Origin: Neoechinorhynchus agilis
Lineage: Eukaryota; Acanthocephala
Assembly (NCBI GenBank): GCA_051530055.1
Contig: CM121341.1
Span: forward strand, 7,130,001-7,194,000
Reading direction: 5' to 3'
Length of the DNA stretch: 64,000 nucleotides
The first letter of the stretch is position 1. Every line of letters begins with the position of its first letter. Positions 1 through 10,315 of this stretch are shown in pieces. The position numbers and the translations under genes were made by a program. A model generated the notes under the pieces. That model did not search any database and was not told the DNA's origin. It was given only the letters and a program-made list of their open reading frames with translations.

Positions 1-87
1 ATAATCCACACTTTAAGGATGGCGGCAGTCTATACTGACAGTGTAATGGATTTAAACACTAAATTTCGAGGCATTTCTTTTGATTAA
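1..87 (+). CDS. possible 3' end of a gene entering from the left
   Basis: Frame 1 is open from base 1 to a TAA at 85-87 and reads as ordinary protein (includes MAAVYTDSVMDLNTKFRG). It would be the last ~28 codons of a plus-strand gene whose body lies outside the window. There is no family match. A short AT-rich ORF at an edge can be chance, so this is weak. Confidence 0.3.
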   Translation: MIHTLRMAAVYTDSVMDLNTKFRGISFD

Positions 88-198
88 ATTATAGAGTACT
101 TTTTTTAACACACACACACAAAAACGACGAACTGATTGTGGTTATGATAAAACGATCAAAAACCATTGAATATGCGTTTAGTAGAGTTGATAGTATTT

Positions 199-393
199 TT
201 AAGGCTGATTTATTAGAGAAATATATGTTGCGCAGAACTTTATAGCGAATCCAATGAGAAAACCGGTATAAGAAGGAATCGGCCAATGTTTCCACCAACA
301 TGGTTCCCAATCGAGTGCCATCGCCAATGAGCACAAAAGCGCACTCACTAATACAATGTTCATTTCTCGCAATTCAACTACGATCTCATTCAT
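199..393 (-). CDS. small hydrophobic ORF, unrecognised
   Basis: This 64-codon ORF (or 54 codons from the second Met) begins with a signal-like hydrophobic stretch (MNIVLVSALLCSLAMA), then a Trp-rich segment (WEPCWWKHW), then a second hydrophobic helix. It converges on the possible gene end at 1-87. It could be a small two-pass membrane protein, or an exon of a longer gene. No family is recognised. Confidence 0.3.
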   Translation of the reverse strand: MNEIVVELREMNIVLVSALLCSLAMALDWEPCWWKHWPIPSYTGFLIGFAIKFCATYISLINQP

Positions 394-1121
394 CGACGAT
401 TATAGGTCAAAATGTATCAAGCAATAAAAAGAAAACCCAAGAGTCGCGCTGAGGAAAACGAAAATTCTCTTGCAATTCTAGACACTAAATTCTGTAATAA
501 AGAAATTTGTTAATACTTTTGAAGAAGGTTTTCTGTATGGATTATTATCCAAGGCTTGAATTTTTTATATATGGCGAAGGTTGTAAATTAATTTGCTACA
601 AAATTATGCCGCTATATCGAATTCAATAAATATATCTTGCCATTTCGACCATTACACCACGATGGCAGCTAAGTATTTGAACTAAAAGTACTAAATTTCC
701 GCCATGAATTCTCTCCTTTCTTCTTGTTATTCAGAACGTTTTGTTTGCAACAAACATAAAAGTCTAAACGAACTTTTAAATTCGAGTTTGGCGATGTTTT
801 TCTCCTGGATTGTTGTTGCTCATGATCATTTATTCAAAAAATTTCGTAAGCTTTTTGCTTACCTCTTCAGTAATATTGTTTTCGAAGAAAAATTCGAGTA
901 ATCGTCAAACTCGAATAAAATTCACTCCGACGACAATCCTCTATGAACTTTTAAATGTTTAGTTCATCAATTTCTTTGTCGATAATAAACGCAAATACGA
1001 AATAATACTTTTAAAGTTACTCAAACACCTACTGAAATTTTTCACAAATGAATTTCCTGAGGTAGATCGCGTAAAAGACGAAAATATTTCGACCGATTAA
1101 ATCGATAACTGTCAATTGTCT
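394..1121. other. intergenic, no gene seen
   Basis: AT-rich sequence. A short plus ORF at 704-901 has no protein-like features. The segment 641-676 (core catttcgaccattacacca) is closely repeated at about 54910-54946, so part of a dispersed repeat lies here. Confidence 0.5.
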
Positions 1122-3389
1122 AAGATTTAAAATGTTCAACTATTCTTAAAAAAACCTTTATGATTTCAGGATGAGTGAACGCGATCCTTTAATGCATTTT
1201 GACCATTCGGATAAATGGCTACAAAAATTCCTCGGTTATTTTTTAATAAGCATTTATTTTAAAAGGTAAAAAATAACCGAATTCCACCCAAGATTTAAAA
1301 TGTTCAACTATTCTTAAAAAAACCTTTATGATTTCAGGATGAGTGAACGCGATCCTTTAATGCATTTTGACCATTCGGATAAATGGCTACAAAAATTCAA
1401 AGGTTATTTTTTAATAAGCATTTATTTTAAAAAGTAAAAAATAACCGAATTCCACCCAAGATTTAAAATGTTCAACTATTCTTAAAAAAACCTTTATGAT
1501 TTCAGGATGAGTGAACGCGATCCTTTAATGCATTTTGACCATTCGGATAAATGGCTACAAAAATTCAAAGGTTATTTTTTAATAAGCATTTATTTTAAAA
1601 AGTAAAAAATAACCGAATTCCACCCAAGATTTAAAATGTTCAACTATTCTTAAAAAAACCTTTATGATTTCAGGATGAGTGAACGCGATCCTTTAATGCA
1701 TTTTGACCATTCGGATAAATGGCTACAAAAATTCAAAGGTTATTTTTTAATAAGCATTTATTTTAAAAAGTAAAAAATAACCGAATTCCACCCAAGATTT
1801 AAAATGTTCAACTATTCTTAAAAAAACCTTTATGATTTCAGGATGAGTGAACGCGATCCTTTAATGCATTTTGACCATTCGGATAAATGGCTACAAAAAT
1901 TCAAAGGTTATTTTTTAATAAGCATTTATTTTAAAAAGTAAAAAATAACCGAATTCCACCTAAGATTTAAAATGTTCAACTATTCTTAAAAAAACCTTTA
2001 TGATTTCAGGATGAGTGAACGCGATCCTTTAATGCATTTTGACCATTCGGATAAATGGCTACAAAAATTCCTCGGTTATTTTTTAATAAGCATTTATTTT
2101 AAGAAGTAAAAAATAACCGAATTCCACCTAAGATTTAAAATGTTCAACTATTCTTAAAAAAACCTTTATGATTTCAGGATGAGTGAACGCGATCCTTTAA
2201 TGCATTTTGACCATTCGGATAAATGGCTACAAAAATTCAAAGGTTATTTTTTAATAAGCATTTATTTTAAAAAGTAAAAAATAACCGAATTCCACCTAAG
2301 ATTTAAAATGTTCAACTATTCTTAAAAAAACCTTTATGATTTCAGGATGAGTGAACGCGATCCTTTAATGCATTTTGACCATTCGGATAAATGGCTACAA
2401 AAATTCAAAGGTTATTTTTTAATAAGCATTTATTTTAAGAAGTAAAAAATAACCGAATTCCACCTAAGATTTAAAATGTTCAACTATTCTTAAAAAACCT
2501 TTATGATTTCAGGATGAGTGAACGCGATCCTTTAATGCATTTTGACCATTCGGATAAATGGCTACAAAAATTCAAAGGTTATTTTTTAATAAGCATTTAT
2601 TTTAAAAAGTAAAAAATAACCGAATTCCACCCAAGATTTAAAATGTTCAACTATTCTTAAAAAAACCTTTATGATTTCAGGATGAGTGAACGCGATCCTT
2701 TAATGCATTTTGACCATTCGGATAATGGCTACAAAAATTCTAGGTTATTTTTTAATAAGCATTTATTTTAAAAGTAAAAAATAACCGAATTCCACCTAAG
2801 ATTTAAAATGTTCAACTATTCTTAAAAAAACCTTTATGATTTCAGGATGAGTGAACGCGATCCTTTAATGCATTTTGACCATTCGGATAAATGGCTACAA
2901 ATTCGGTTATTTTTTAATAAGCATTTATTTAAAAAGTAAAAAATAACCGAATTCCACCAAGATTTAAAATGTTCAACTATTCTTAAAAAAACCTTTATGA
3001 TTTCAGGATGAGTGAACGCGATCCTTTAATGCTTTTGACCATTCGGATAAATGGCTACAAAAATTCGGTTATTTTTTAATAAGCATTTATTTTAAAAGTA
3101 AAAAATAACCGAATTCCACCCAAGATTTAAAATGTTCAACTATTCTTAAAAAAACCTTTATGATTTCAGGATGAGTGAACGCGATCCTTTAATGCATTTT
3201 GACCATTCGGATAAATGGCTACAAAAATTCAAAGGTTATTTTTTAATAAGCATTTATTTTAAGAAGTAAAAAATAACCGAATTCCACCTAAGATTTAAAA
3301 TATTCAACTATTCTTAAAAAAACCTTTATGATTTCAGGATGAGTGAACGCGATCCTTTAATGCATTTTGACCATTCGGATAAATGGCTA
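1122..3389. repeat. 168-bp tandem array, ~13.6 copies
   Basis: Monomers begin with aagatttaaaatgttcaact at 1122, 1290, 1458, 1626, 1794, 1962, 2130, 2298, 2466, 2633, 2798, 2959, 3122 and 3290. The period is 168 bp, with a few shortened units of 161-167. Every complete monomer carries an inverted repeat (ggttatttttta ... taaaaaataacc); in the units near 2900 and 3060 the arms extend to include attcgg/ccgaat. The last unit stops after ggctac/ggctat at 3389 and runs into unique DNA. There are no spacers, so this is a minisatellite, not a CRISPR array. Confidence 0.97.
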
Positions 3390-3463
3390 TTCCAGAAAGT
3401 AGACCAAGACCGACTGAGGCAATGGACACCGGCGCACCCATTAGAAATAAAAGAAATCCAAAA

Positions 3464-3848
3464 TTAATCGAAGCGAGCGCAATGACCTTCGTCCAATGCC
3501 TGTTTCCGGAGCTTTTGTTGCCAAATAATATTCTCAAGTTTGTGGACTTCATTAGTGACGATTTGTATCTGATCAAAATTCAATCCTGATCGCTCTGAAA
3601 GTAAATAATTCCATTGTGATATTCAGGGAAAATAGGAGCCCGAACGTACCTTCGACAGGGATGAGCAATCTTCCCGCTGCACGAAAGCCATAAAAGCTAA
3701 CGCCCAAAAGAGGTGCAGCCACCAAAACTGGAATAATTAGACCATGACGCCTTCCAATGAATTTACGAATCGGGCTCGGTATTCGCATGATTGCAAAAAT
3801 ATTAGCAAATCTCTGAAACAGATTCTCGTTTACGCCCACTCGCCCCAT
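3464..3848 (-). CDS. small membrane protein candidate, two exons
   Basis: Exon 1 is 3848-3650 and exon 2 is 3594-3464, joined across a 55-nt intron (GTACGT ... CTTTCAG). The product is about 109 aa. It has a basic N-terminal part, one clear hydrophobic helix at about residues 37-57 (LIIPVLVAAPLLGVSFYGF), and a charged, probably helical tail rich in K, Q and E. The shape resembles small mitochondrial inner-membrane assembly factors, but no specific family is recognised. A different frame (3576-3334) also encodes a strongly hydrophobic stretch that ends inside the last monomer of the 168-bp array. I could not join it by any GT-AG splice, so the gene model is uncertain. Confidence 0.4.
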
Positions 3849-3941
3849 CGAAAACGCTCAACTTCTCTGACGTCATCAACGAAGATTTCTATACTCAGAG
3901 AAATAAGAAGTCTTCCGTGTTCAAAATAAATTACGTCATAA

Positions 3942-5126
3942 AGTTTATTTATATGCCCAGATTTCACCTTTTTACGGCTTCAACTGGGCAATTGTAAATT
4001 GTTTCGAGATAAAAGTGGAAGATAAAATAATAGTTTTGTGGCGTCTCTCACCCAGACATTTATTTGATCGAATTCCTCTGCTGAAGGACATGACGGACCC
4101 GGGATCCTGAATCAAAACGTAAATTGATGTTGAGCGAGCGCTTGTTTGTGTTTTAAATGTTGACAACACCTGAAGGGGAGACCGGCGAGTCTCGAAAATT
4201 CGATCAAATAAGTGTCTTTGGTGAGAGACGTCACAAAAACAATAATACTATCCAATCAAAGCAACAACTTGACGTTAAGATAATAGTTCAGGAGTAATTA
4301 TCCCCTACACGGCTGATTTTTTGGGCACACAGCCCAATCCCCAGCGCAGTGACGACCTCTCACTTCGAAAAATAGCTTTTTAACTTTCACTTTTATCTCG
4401 AAACAATTTACAATTGCCCAGTTGAAGACGTAAAACGGCAAAATCTAGGCAAATAAACTCTAAGTCGTACAAATGTCAAATTAAATTAAAATTCAGACAT
4501 ACGCCTGGAAAATCAAGCAGCGATTCACGCCATTATGGTCAAAAAAGGATGTTTTGCCTTTTCATTCTTCTTGAATTAGAATTAATTTAAAATTTATGGA
4601 TATATTTTGACTTGTGAAATATTGTGTGAAAGGGAATTAATCGTTGGCAACACCTGAAGAGGAGACCGGAGAGTCTCGAAAATTCGATCAAATAAGTGTC
4701 TTTGGTGAGAGACGTCACAAAAACAATAATACTATCCAATCAAAGCAACAACTTGACGTTAAGATAATAGTTCAGGAGTAATTATCCCCTACACGGCTGA
4801 TTTTTTGGGTGTACAGCCCAATCCCCAGCGCAGTGACGACCTCTTACTACGAAAAATAGCTTTTTAACTTTCACTTTTATCTCGAAACAATTTACAATTG
4901 CCCAGTTGAAGCCGTAAAACGGCAAAATCTAGGCAAATAAACTCTAAGTCGTACAAATGTCAAATTAAATTAAAATTCAGACATACGCCTGGAAAATCAA
5001 GCAGCGATTCACGCCATTATGGTCAAAAAATTATGTTTTGCCTTTTCATTCTTCTTGAATTAGAATTAATTTAAAATTTATGGATATATTTTGACTTGTG
5101 AAATATTGTGTGAAAGGGAATTAATC
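3942..5126. repeat. duplicated foldback repeat, ~484 bp unit
   Basis: Two direct copies, about 4164-4643 and 4648-5126, are nearly identical and start with caacacctgaaggggagacc or a close variant. Part of the unit (tttcacttttatctcgaaac onward, 4385-4460) is the inverse of 3945-4015. The end segment, with gatcaaataagtgtctttgg, is inverted at about 4040-4070. The family's outer end recurs alone at about 10380-10442 and 10853-10900. This is a palindromic, probably non-autonomous element with a tandem duplication. Confidence 0.85.
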
Positions 5127-5288
5127 TCTATTTTCTCAATCGTTAAACCATAGTTGAAAAAACCGGAGAGACGTTCCGAATATTGTGTCGAAGAAAATTA
5201 TTAAAAATCTCTAAATCACATCAAACAAAATATAAGTTTCCTTAGAATTTTTATTTGCCCGATTGGATTTTTTTGAGGTTATTCGAGA

Positions 5289-5885
5289 TTATTTCGATGG
5301 TCTAATGAGTGTGTTGCTGCTGATCAGTCGATTCCAGGACGCATTCATTTGATGATGGGAATGACATCCTTTACTGTGGCATTTTAAACACAAATTAAAG
5401 TTTGCGCAATCGAGGCATTTGAACCGGCATCCCTTGATATTTTCGTCGCATTCATCACAGGATACTCTACCGTGATCGTTGATGGGAATTTGAACTTTCT
5501 TAACCTTGACACTTTTAGACAGTTTGGATTCTCTAACTGCAAATTTAAGAAACATTGACTTTGCAAAGTAGTCTTTGTGTTCAATGAGCCAATTGAACTC
5601 ATCAGCGGTGTCCACTCGATACTCTTCGTCTTGTTCATCTATATAAAATATGTCGTAATCGGTCTGTGAGGATACAAATTTTGAAAGTGATTTCACTAGT
5701 TGGATCCATGGCTTAGTGTCCCATTGATTTGAAGGTCGATCGGCTAGGAGAAATCGGGAGTCAGGCTCATTTTCACACTGAAACTTTATAGCATAGATGT
5801 CCATTTTAATAGGGATCTTAGTGAATGCCATTGATCTCCCTTGGAACAATTTAACTACTAGGTGAAAATGTGTTGAGCGACTCAC
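5289..5885 (-). CDS. PB1 and ZZ zinc-finger protein, p62/sequestosome-like
   Basis: Single-exon, 198 aa. Residues about 27-117 fit a PB1 domain, including an acidic OPCA-type motif (YIDEQDEEYRVDTADEF, 81-97). Residues about 139-180 form a ZZ zinc finger with Cys pairs CDEC, CLDC and CLKC and a terminal His-rich part. PB1 followed by ZZ is the layout of SQSTM1/p62 and Ref(2)P, the selective-autophagy receptors. The protein is much shorter than p62 and has no UBA domain. A WNRL sequence (184-187) has the form of an LC3-interacting W-x-x-L core, but that is only suggestive. Translation could also start at Met28, just before the PB1 fold. Alternatives are a PB1-ZZ adaptor, or a gene with unrecognised extra exons. 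Confidence 0.85.
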   Translation of the reverse strand: MSRSTHFHLVVKLFQGRSMAFTKIPIKMDIYAIKFQCENEPDSRFLLADRPSNQWDTKPWIQLVKSLSKFVSSQTDYDIFYIDEQDEEYRVDTADEFNWLIEHKDYFAKSMFLKFAVRESKLSKSVKVKKVQIPINDHGRVSCDECDENIKGCRFKCLDCANFNLCLKCHSKGCHSHHQMNASWNRLISSNTLIRPSK

Positions 5886-6098
5886 TCATACTTTCTCGAG
5901 ACTTTGATGTATCGTAGATGCGCATTGTGTTTGCGTCTAAGTGCGGAAATTGAGTGCATACTAAAAACCTACATTTTTCATGAATCAATCACGTTTCAAA
6001 TCTGTCGAAAGTGCATCGGAATTAAATCAATGACAAATCAATAGTGTGCTTCTTAAGATTTAATCGGTCAAATCGGGCCCGGATTGAAAGTATTGAAT

Positions 6099-6860
6099 CG
6101 TTTTCGCCCAATCTAAGGCGTTTGTTTTAATAAATAACAATAACTGACGAGGCGAAGTTTTCGCTTCCGAAATCTCTAAATTCAATAAAACGTCTTATCC
6201 GGGGGGATTATGATCACTGCGTCTCATGAATTCTGTCATCCCGAAGGATTTTCTATCAATAATCCCGGATATCCAAATTGAGTTGTTTTCGCCCAATCTA
6301 AGGCGTTTGTTTTAATAATTAACAATAACTGAAGAGGCGAGGTTTTCTCTCCTGAAATCTCTCAATTCAATAAAACGTCTTATCCGGGAGTGAGATTGTG
6401 ATCACTGCGTCTCATGAACTCTATCATCCCGAAGGATTTTCTATCAATAATCCCGGATATCCAAATTGAGTTGTTTTCGCCTAATCTAAGGCGTTTGTTT
6501 TAATAATTAACAATAACTGAAGAGGCGAGGTTTTCTCGCCTGAAATCTCTCAATTCAATAAAACGTCTTTTATCCGGGGGGGATTATGATCACTACGTCT
6601 CATGAACTCTATCATCCCGAAGGATTTTCTATCAATAATCCCGGATATCCAAATTGAGTTGTTTTCGCCCAATCTAAGGCGTGTGTTTTAATAATTAACA
6701 ATAGCTGACGAGGCGAGCGAGGTCTTCTCTTCCGAAATCTCTCAATTCAAAATTATTGCATATCTTGAATTAGAGTTTAAGTCGTAAGGAGAGATTCCTT
6801 CGGGATGATAGAGTTCAAAAGAGGTGGTGGTGAGCATAATTCCCCGGATAGATAATATTG
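6099..6860. repeat. 185-188 bp tandem array, ~3.5 copies, plus inverted piece
   Basis: Units start with ttttcgcccaatctaaggcg at 6101, 6286 (diverged edges), 6474 and 6662, and stop near 6747. Each holds the segment catcccgaaggattttctat. The sequence at 6788-6855 (ccttcgggatgatagagttc) is the inverse of an internal part of the monomer. Related pieces lie at about 52490-52570 and 55260-55330, so the monomer belongs to a dispersed family. The 218-bp ORF on the minus strand here has no protein-like features. Confidence 0.93.
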
Positions 6861-7005
6861 AATTAAGATATTTCGTAAGAGGAAGCCTCGATTACTAAAT
6901 TGTTTTAGACGCACTCCCGCGTATTCGATCCATAAAAAAGTAAGGACCCCATAAACGCGCATTAGAAACGATTTTTTGTTCGTTTGTAATACCAACTAAA
7001 TCCAT

Positions 7006-9729
7006 TTAGAATTGAGCCTGTTTTGAATAGAGTGCCTTGGCAACCGCTGCTTTGATCTCTTGTGGTTCATCTTGAATTGCGGCCTTAAGAGCGTATCTAA
7101 TTGCCAACAGTGCATGTTCGACCAAGATGAAGATGACAATGTATTGGATGTCGGAATAAGACTCGAAGATTTTTCTGACTTGTGGTTGGAGTGCAATCAC
7201 TGTAAGATTTATCGCTACGGAAGCCACACTGAGCGCTTCTATGGCCTTTAGCCACGGACCAATTCCTTGGGAAAGTCTTGGAATGGGTCTCTGATAGACG
7301 TGGAGGATCATAAATTCGTCAGATCGCATCTCGACGATTGCACAAAACAATGCAGCCAATGGCACCCATGGAAACAGGGACGAGAACATACATACAAGAC
7401 CGAACTGCTCGAATAATCCAGAATAATTCTGCTGTTTTGACTCATTATAAGGCACGAGAACACTCGCTTCCTTCTCCACTTGACTGATGTCCTTGTGTAC
7501 CGAAAGTTTCTTAAACTTTTTAGTCAAATACGGCACTAAGGTTTTGTTCGCTTTTTGACTCATCACTTTGACCAGGAAAATGGAATATAGCATTTTCGAT
7601 ACTGAACTGAAATCGAGGTCAAGAAATGCCGTTAAAAGTAGACTGAGGAAACAATTGGCACTATGGAACACGGCCATCTTTGTGGTAAGGGCATTAAAGT
7701 AATCCGTTTTGGTCCGGTGATTCTCGAAATTGTTCAAAGATCTCACGAATAGTGAGTAGGTTTTGCGAAACGCATCCGTAAACGTTGAATGCACGATTCC
7801 TGGTAAGATTTTAACAAGCCCAGATAATGATAGCCAATGTGCAGATTTGTCTTCGATTTTTTCATCACTATATTTGAAGTAAGCAAACGTCGTGTAGACC
7901 GATAAAGCACAATAGGCAATTATTAGAGGATATGTGACTCCGAATTGTTTCGCGAATCTTTTCCAGAATGGGTATTCTAAGACTTTCTTGTTTGTTACTG
8001 GATCAATGACCAATCGATCGCCATAGAACCTGGGTCGCGCTTTTTCATATAAATTAAAATTCAAACTTCCCCACTGGTACGCTAGTCGATACGATCGACG
8101 TCGCCAGATTTTGATGAACAATGACATGGTTAAGACGTTCATTAACGTACCGAAAAATAAGTAAGTCACATTTCAACACAAAGTCTTATGGATGAAATCA
8201 AAGAAGAATACTGGGAAAGTGATAAATGCGACCAATACGATAGTCAAATCCAGAATGTATTTCTAAATGTCTTGGATTATTTTCTTCAGTACGCACTTCT
8301 CGGATTCAAAAATTCATTTCTTCGATATTTCACCCCGCGGATAATTAGATCTTTTTCCCGTGGATTGTCAAACCTTGATAATGTCGGAACCGGGAAAAGA
8401 GACTTTCTTTTTCTAAGTTTTTCCACCCCTCGGATTCAAAAATTCACTTTCACCTTTCGGGCAATTAGAACGTTTTCCCAAGGTTTATCATTATTTACCC
8501 GACGTTGAATAACGGAAATAAATTAGTTAATTTAAATCCGATGGGGTGGCAAAACTGCCAAAAGAAAGCCACATTTATACATTCGACTTTCTCACCGGCC
8601 AAAATATTCGAATGAAATGTTCAAGGAAATAAATTAGTCAATTTAAGCCCAGCTGTGAAAAGAGGAGGGTTGGCGTCACGAAGGGCATTCGGTTGTAAAA
8701 TTCTTGCCAAATTTTGATCCAAATGACAACCAACAACCGAATCAACCAAATTACTAAGGCGTCCATGCGACGCGAAGTGCGAACCCAGAGACTGGAAATG
8801 AGGGGAAATCGCCGACGAGGAAGGCCGAGGAAACGATGGATTGCATCAAACAGGATAAATTGGCTGTCGAGGGAACCGCAACCTCTCTCTCTCTGAGAGA
8901 GAGAAATGTGTGAGAAGAAGGGTGTTATAACTACCAAAAGGAAGATTTTAATTATTCGATTTTTATTGGAGAAACGTGTAGAATCGACCGGACCAACCAA
9001 CAGACTCCGTGTTTTAAATTCGAAATAAGCAAATAACCACGACAAAAGTCCAAAAGCTGACATTAGCGCCAGAAATTGGATGTAAGCTCGGTAAAAAGCA
9101 AAATAGAAAGCGACTTCATGTCCGAAATATCCACAGAAATCACCTAATAGTTTCTCACGTTTTTCAGGCTCGAATGACGTAGAATAAAAGTTTCTAGCTT
9201 CGTATTGCAGACGATGCAACTGTTCCGGATCATGAACTGGGTAATAGCCTTTAAGAAATCCGCGTTTCTTAAGTGCATGAACGAGTGTATAATACGGTTT
9301 TACGATTAAGTCTGCGAATCCTGGAATATAGGTAGTTCCTTGCGGCGGCATCAACCATTCCAATATATTGCTGATTAAAAATATCGCCTCTGCTTCCGTC
9401 AAAAACGAGTCAGGATCTTCTCCTCCGACAAAATCGTCGATTCGTTCCATTTTAAATTCTTGATAACTACCATCCTTGCATCGTTTCTTGAACCCCAACT
9501 CTTCTGCTTTGGAGAGCAGACGGTGCGTTTTAGCACCAATTTGGACAATCACTCCCGTGTGTTTGATTGAACACACCTTTACCAATAATCCTCCACCTCC
9601 GTTTGGAATCGGGGATTCTTTAAGCCGCCCAATTACCCATGGTATCACCGGCGATGAAGTGATTTCACTTTTAATGAATTGAAGTGCAAGATACACTCGG
9701 AAATCAGAAGGCGTTTCAGTATCCACCAT
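7006..9729 (-). CDS. ANO10: anoctamin (TMEM16), ANO10/ANO8 type, with an in-frame TGA
   Basis: Exon A is 9729-8935. Exon B is 8262-7006, after acceptor CATTTAG. Together they give about 683 codons, the normal ANO10 size (about 660). Exon A has the ANO10 N-terminal domain (SFLTEAEAIFLI, IPGF, YYPVHDPEQL) and the first membrane helix (AFYFAFYRAYIQFLAL). Exon B has the conserved run from the second helix through LAYQWGSL, FYGD, NCFLSLLLTAF, LFEQFGLVCMFSSLFP and VEHALLAIRYAL, near the C-terminus. Family members are membrane scramblases or channels of the ER or plasma membrane. Oddity: codon 30 of exon B is TGA (8175-8173) in an otherwise open frame, just before TM2. No AG acceptor lies between it and the conserved residues. 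This may be a nonsense allele, a sequence error or a decaying copy. The intron carries repeat relics. A further upstream exon may exist in the open frame up to 9974. Confidence 0.85.
8285..8510. repeat. foldback-element fragments inside the anoctamin intron
   Basis: The half-element tctcggattcaaaaattc occurs at about 8298 and, as cacccctcggattcaaaaat, at about 8427, in direct orientation. A complete palindromic copy of the same family lies at 42254-42420. The intron therefore holds two partial copies. Confidence 0.75.
8700..8900 (+). mobile_element. LINE reverse-transcriptase C-terminal relic
   Basis: The plus strand (8714-8896) reads RLEMRGNRRRGRPRKRWI, the RGRP-x-x-RW signature common just before the C-terminus of non-LTR retrotransposon ORF2 proteins. 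It lies antisense in the anoctamin intron, which explains the arginine-rich, non-anoctamin residues seen if that region is read through on the minus strand. Only this short piece is recognisable. An AT-hook-like chance match is the alternative. Confidence 0.55.
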
Positions 9730-10134
9730 CGGAAATAAAAAGAGTTTTCGAGACGAAATGTGAACGTAGCTCTCTGCTCAAATGACAAACTCAGCCGACG
9801 TTGAAAAAGAAAACTATTCCGTCGTGTTTTAATGACTACAATACCTGTTAACTGTTTCTTCCAAAAAATCTTTATTGTGATTGGTCCGCGCGCGTCGACA
9901 AATTTAATCCAAAAGGATTTTCCTAACATACAATCGATGTGTACCAATTCTTTCGACCGTCGTTGCGCATCCATTTTTATCTCCTTTTCCTATAATGATT
10001 TAGTCACACAATGCATTGCAATAGAAGAAAACGAGTCTCATTAATGATATCGCTTTATAAAAAACCCGAGTAGGTAGCCAATCATATTACAGATCGTTGT
10101 CGTGATGACTTACGGAGATTTTTTTTTGTTGATA
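9730..10134. other. anoctamin upstream region
   Basis: A minus-strand frame stays open from 9974 into the anoctamin start region. It holds a GTATTG donor-like site after KKQLT, so a short 5' exon is possible. Otherwise nothing is recognised. Confidence 0.4.
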
Positions 10135-10315
10135 GGAGAAAATAAATGAAATTAAGAATTTATTGGATATTTCGATCCACTATCTCGGATCTTTTTCAGC
10201 GATTGTTTGCAAGTTTTTTAACTGACTTGCAAACAATCGCTGAAGAAGATCCGAGATAGTGGATTGAAATATCCAATAAAATCTTAATTTCATTTATCTC
10301 TCTCCTATCGACAAA
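10135..10315. repeat. long near-perfect hairpin (foldback element)
   Basis: Two arms of about 85 bp are inverted copies with only a few mismatches around a loop of about 10 bp near 10217. The left arm includes tccactatctcggatctttt and cagcgattgtttgcaagt; the right arm has acttgcaaacaatcgctg and gatccgagatagtgga. There is no ORF. It looks like a MITE-type foldback element. Confidence 0.92.

Noticed and set aside
1122-3389. CRISPR-like array
   Set aside because: Units are contiguous with no unique spacers and are 160+ bp long, in a eukaryotic setting; it is a minisatellite.
8173-8175. Selenocysteine at the anoctamin TGA
   Set aside because: The family has no known Sec, and no SECIS element was identified by eye; a nonsense change or error is simpler.
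8188-8508. Plus ORF of 106 codons
   Set aside because: It is antisense to anoctamin exon B at its start and otherwise made of foldback-repeat sequence.
8714-8896. AT-hook protein gene from the RGRPRKR motif
   Set aside because: The context (RRRGRPRKRW near a short dead-end ORF) fits a LINE tail better than a chromatin protein.
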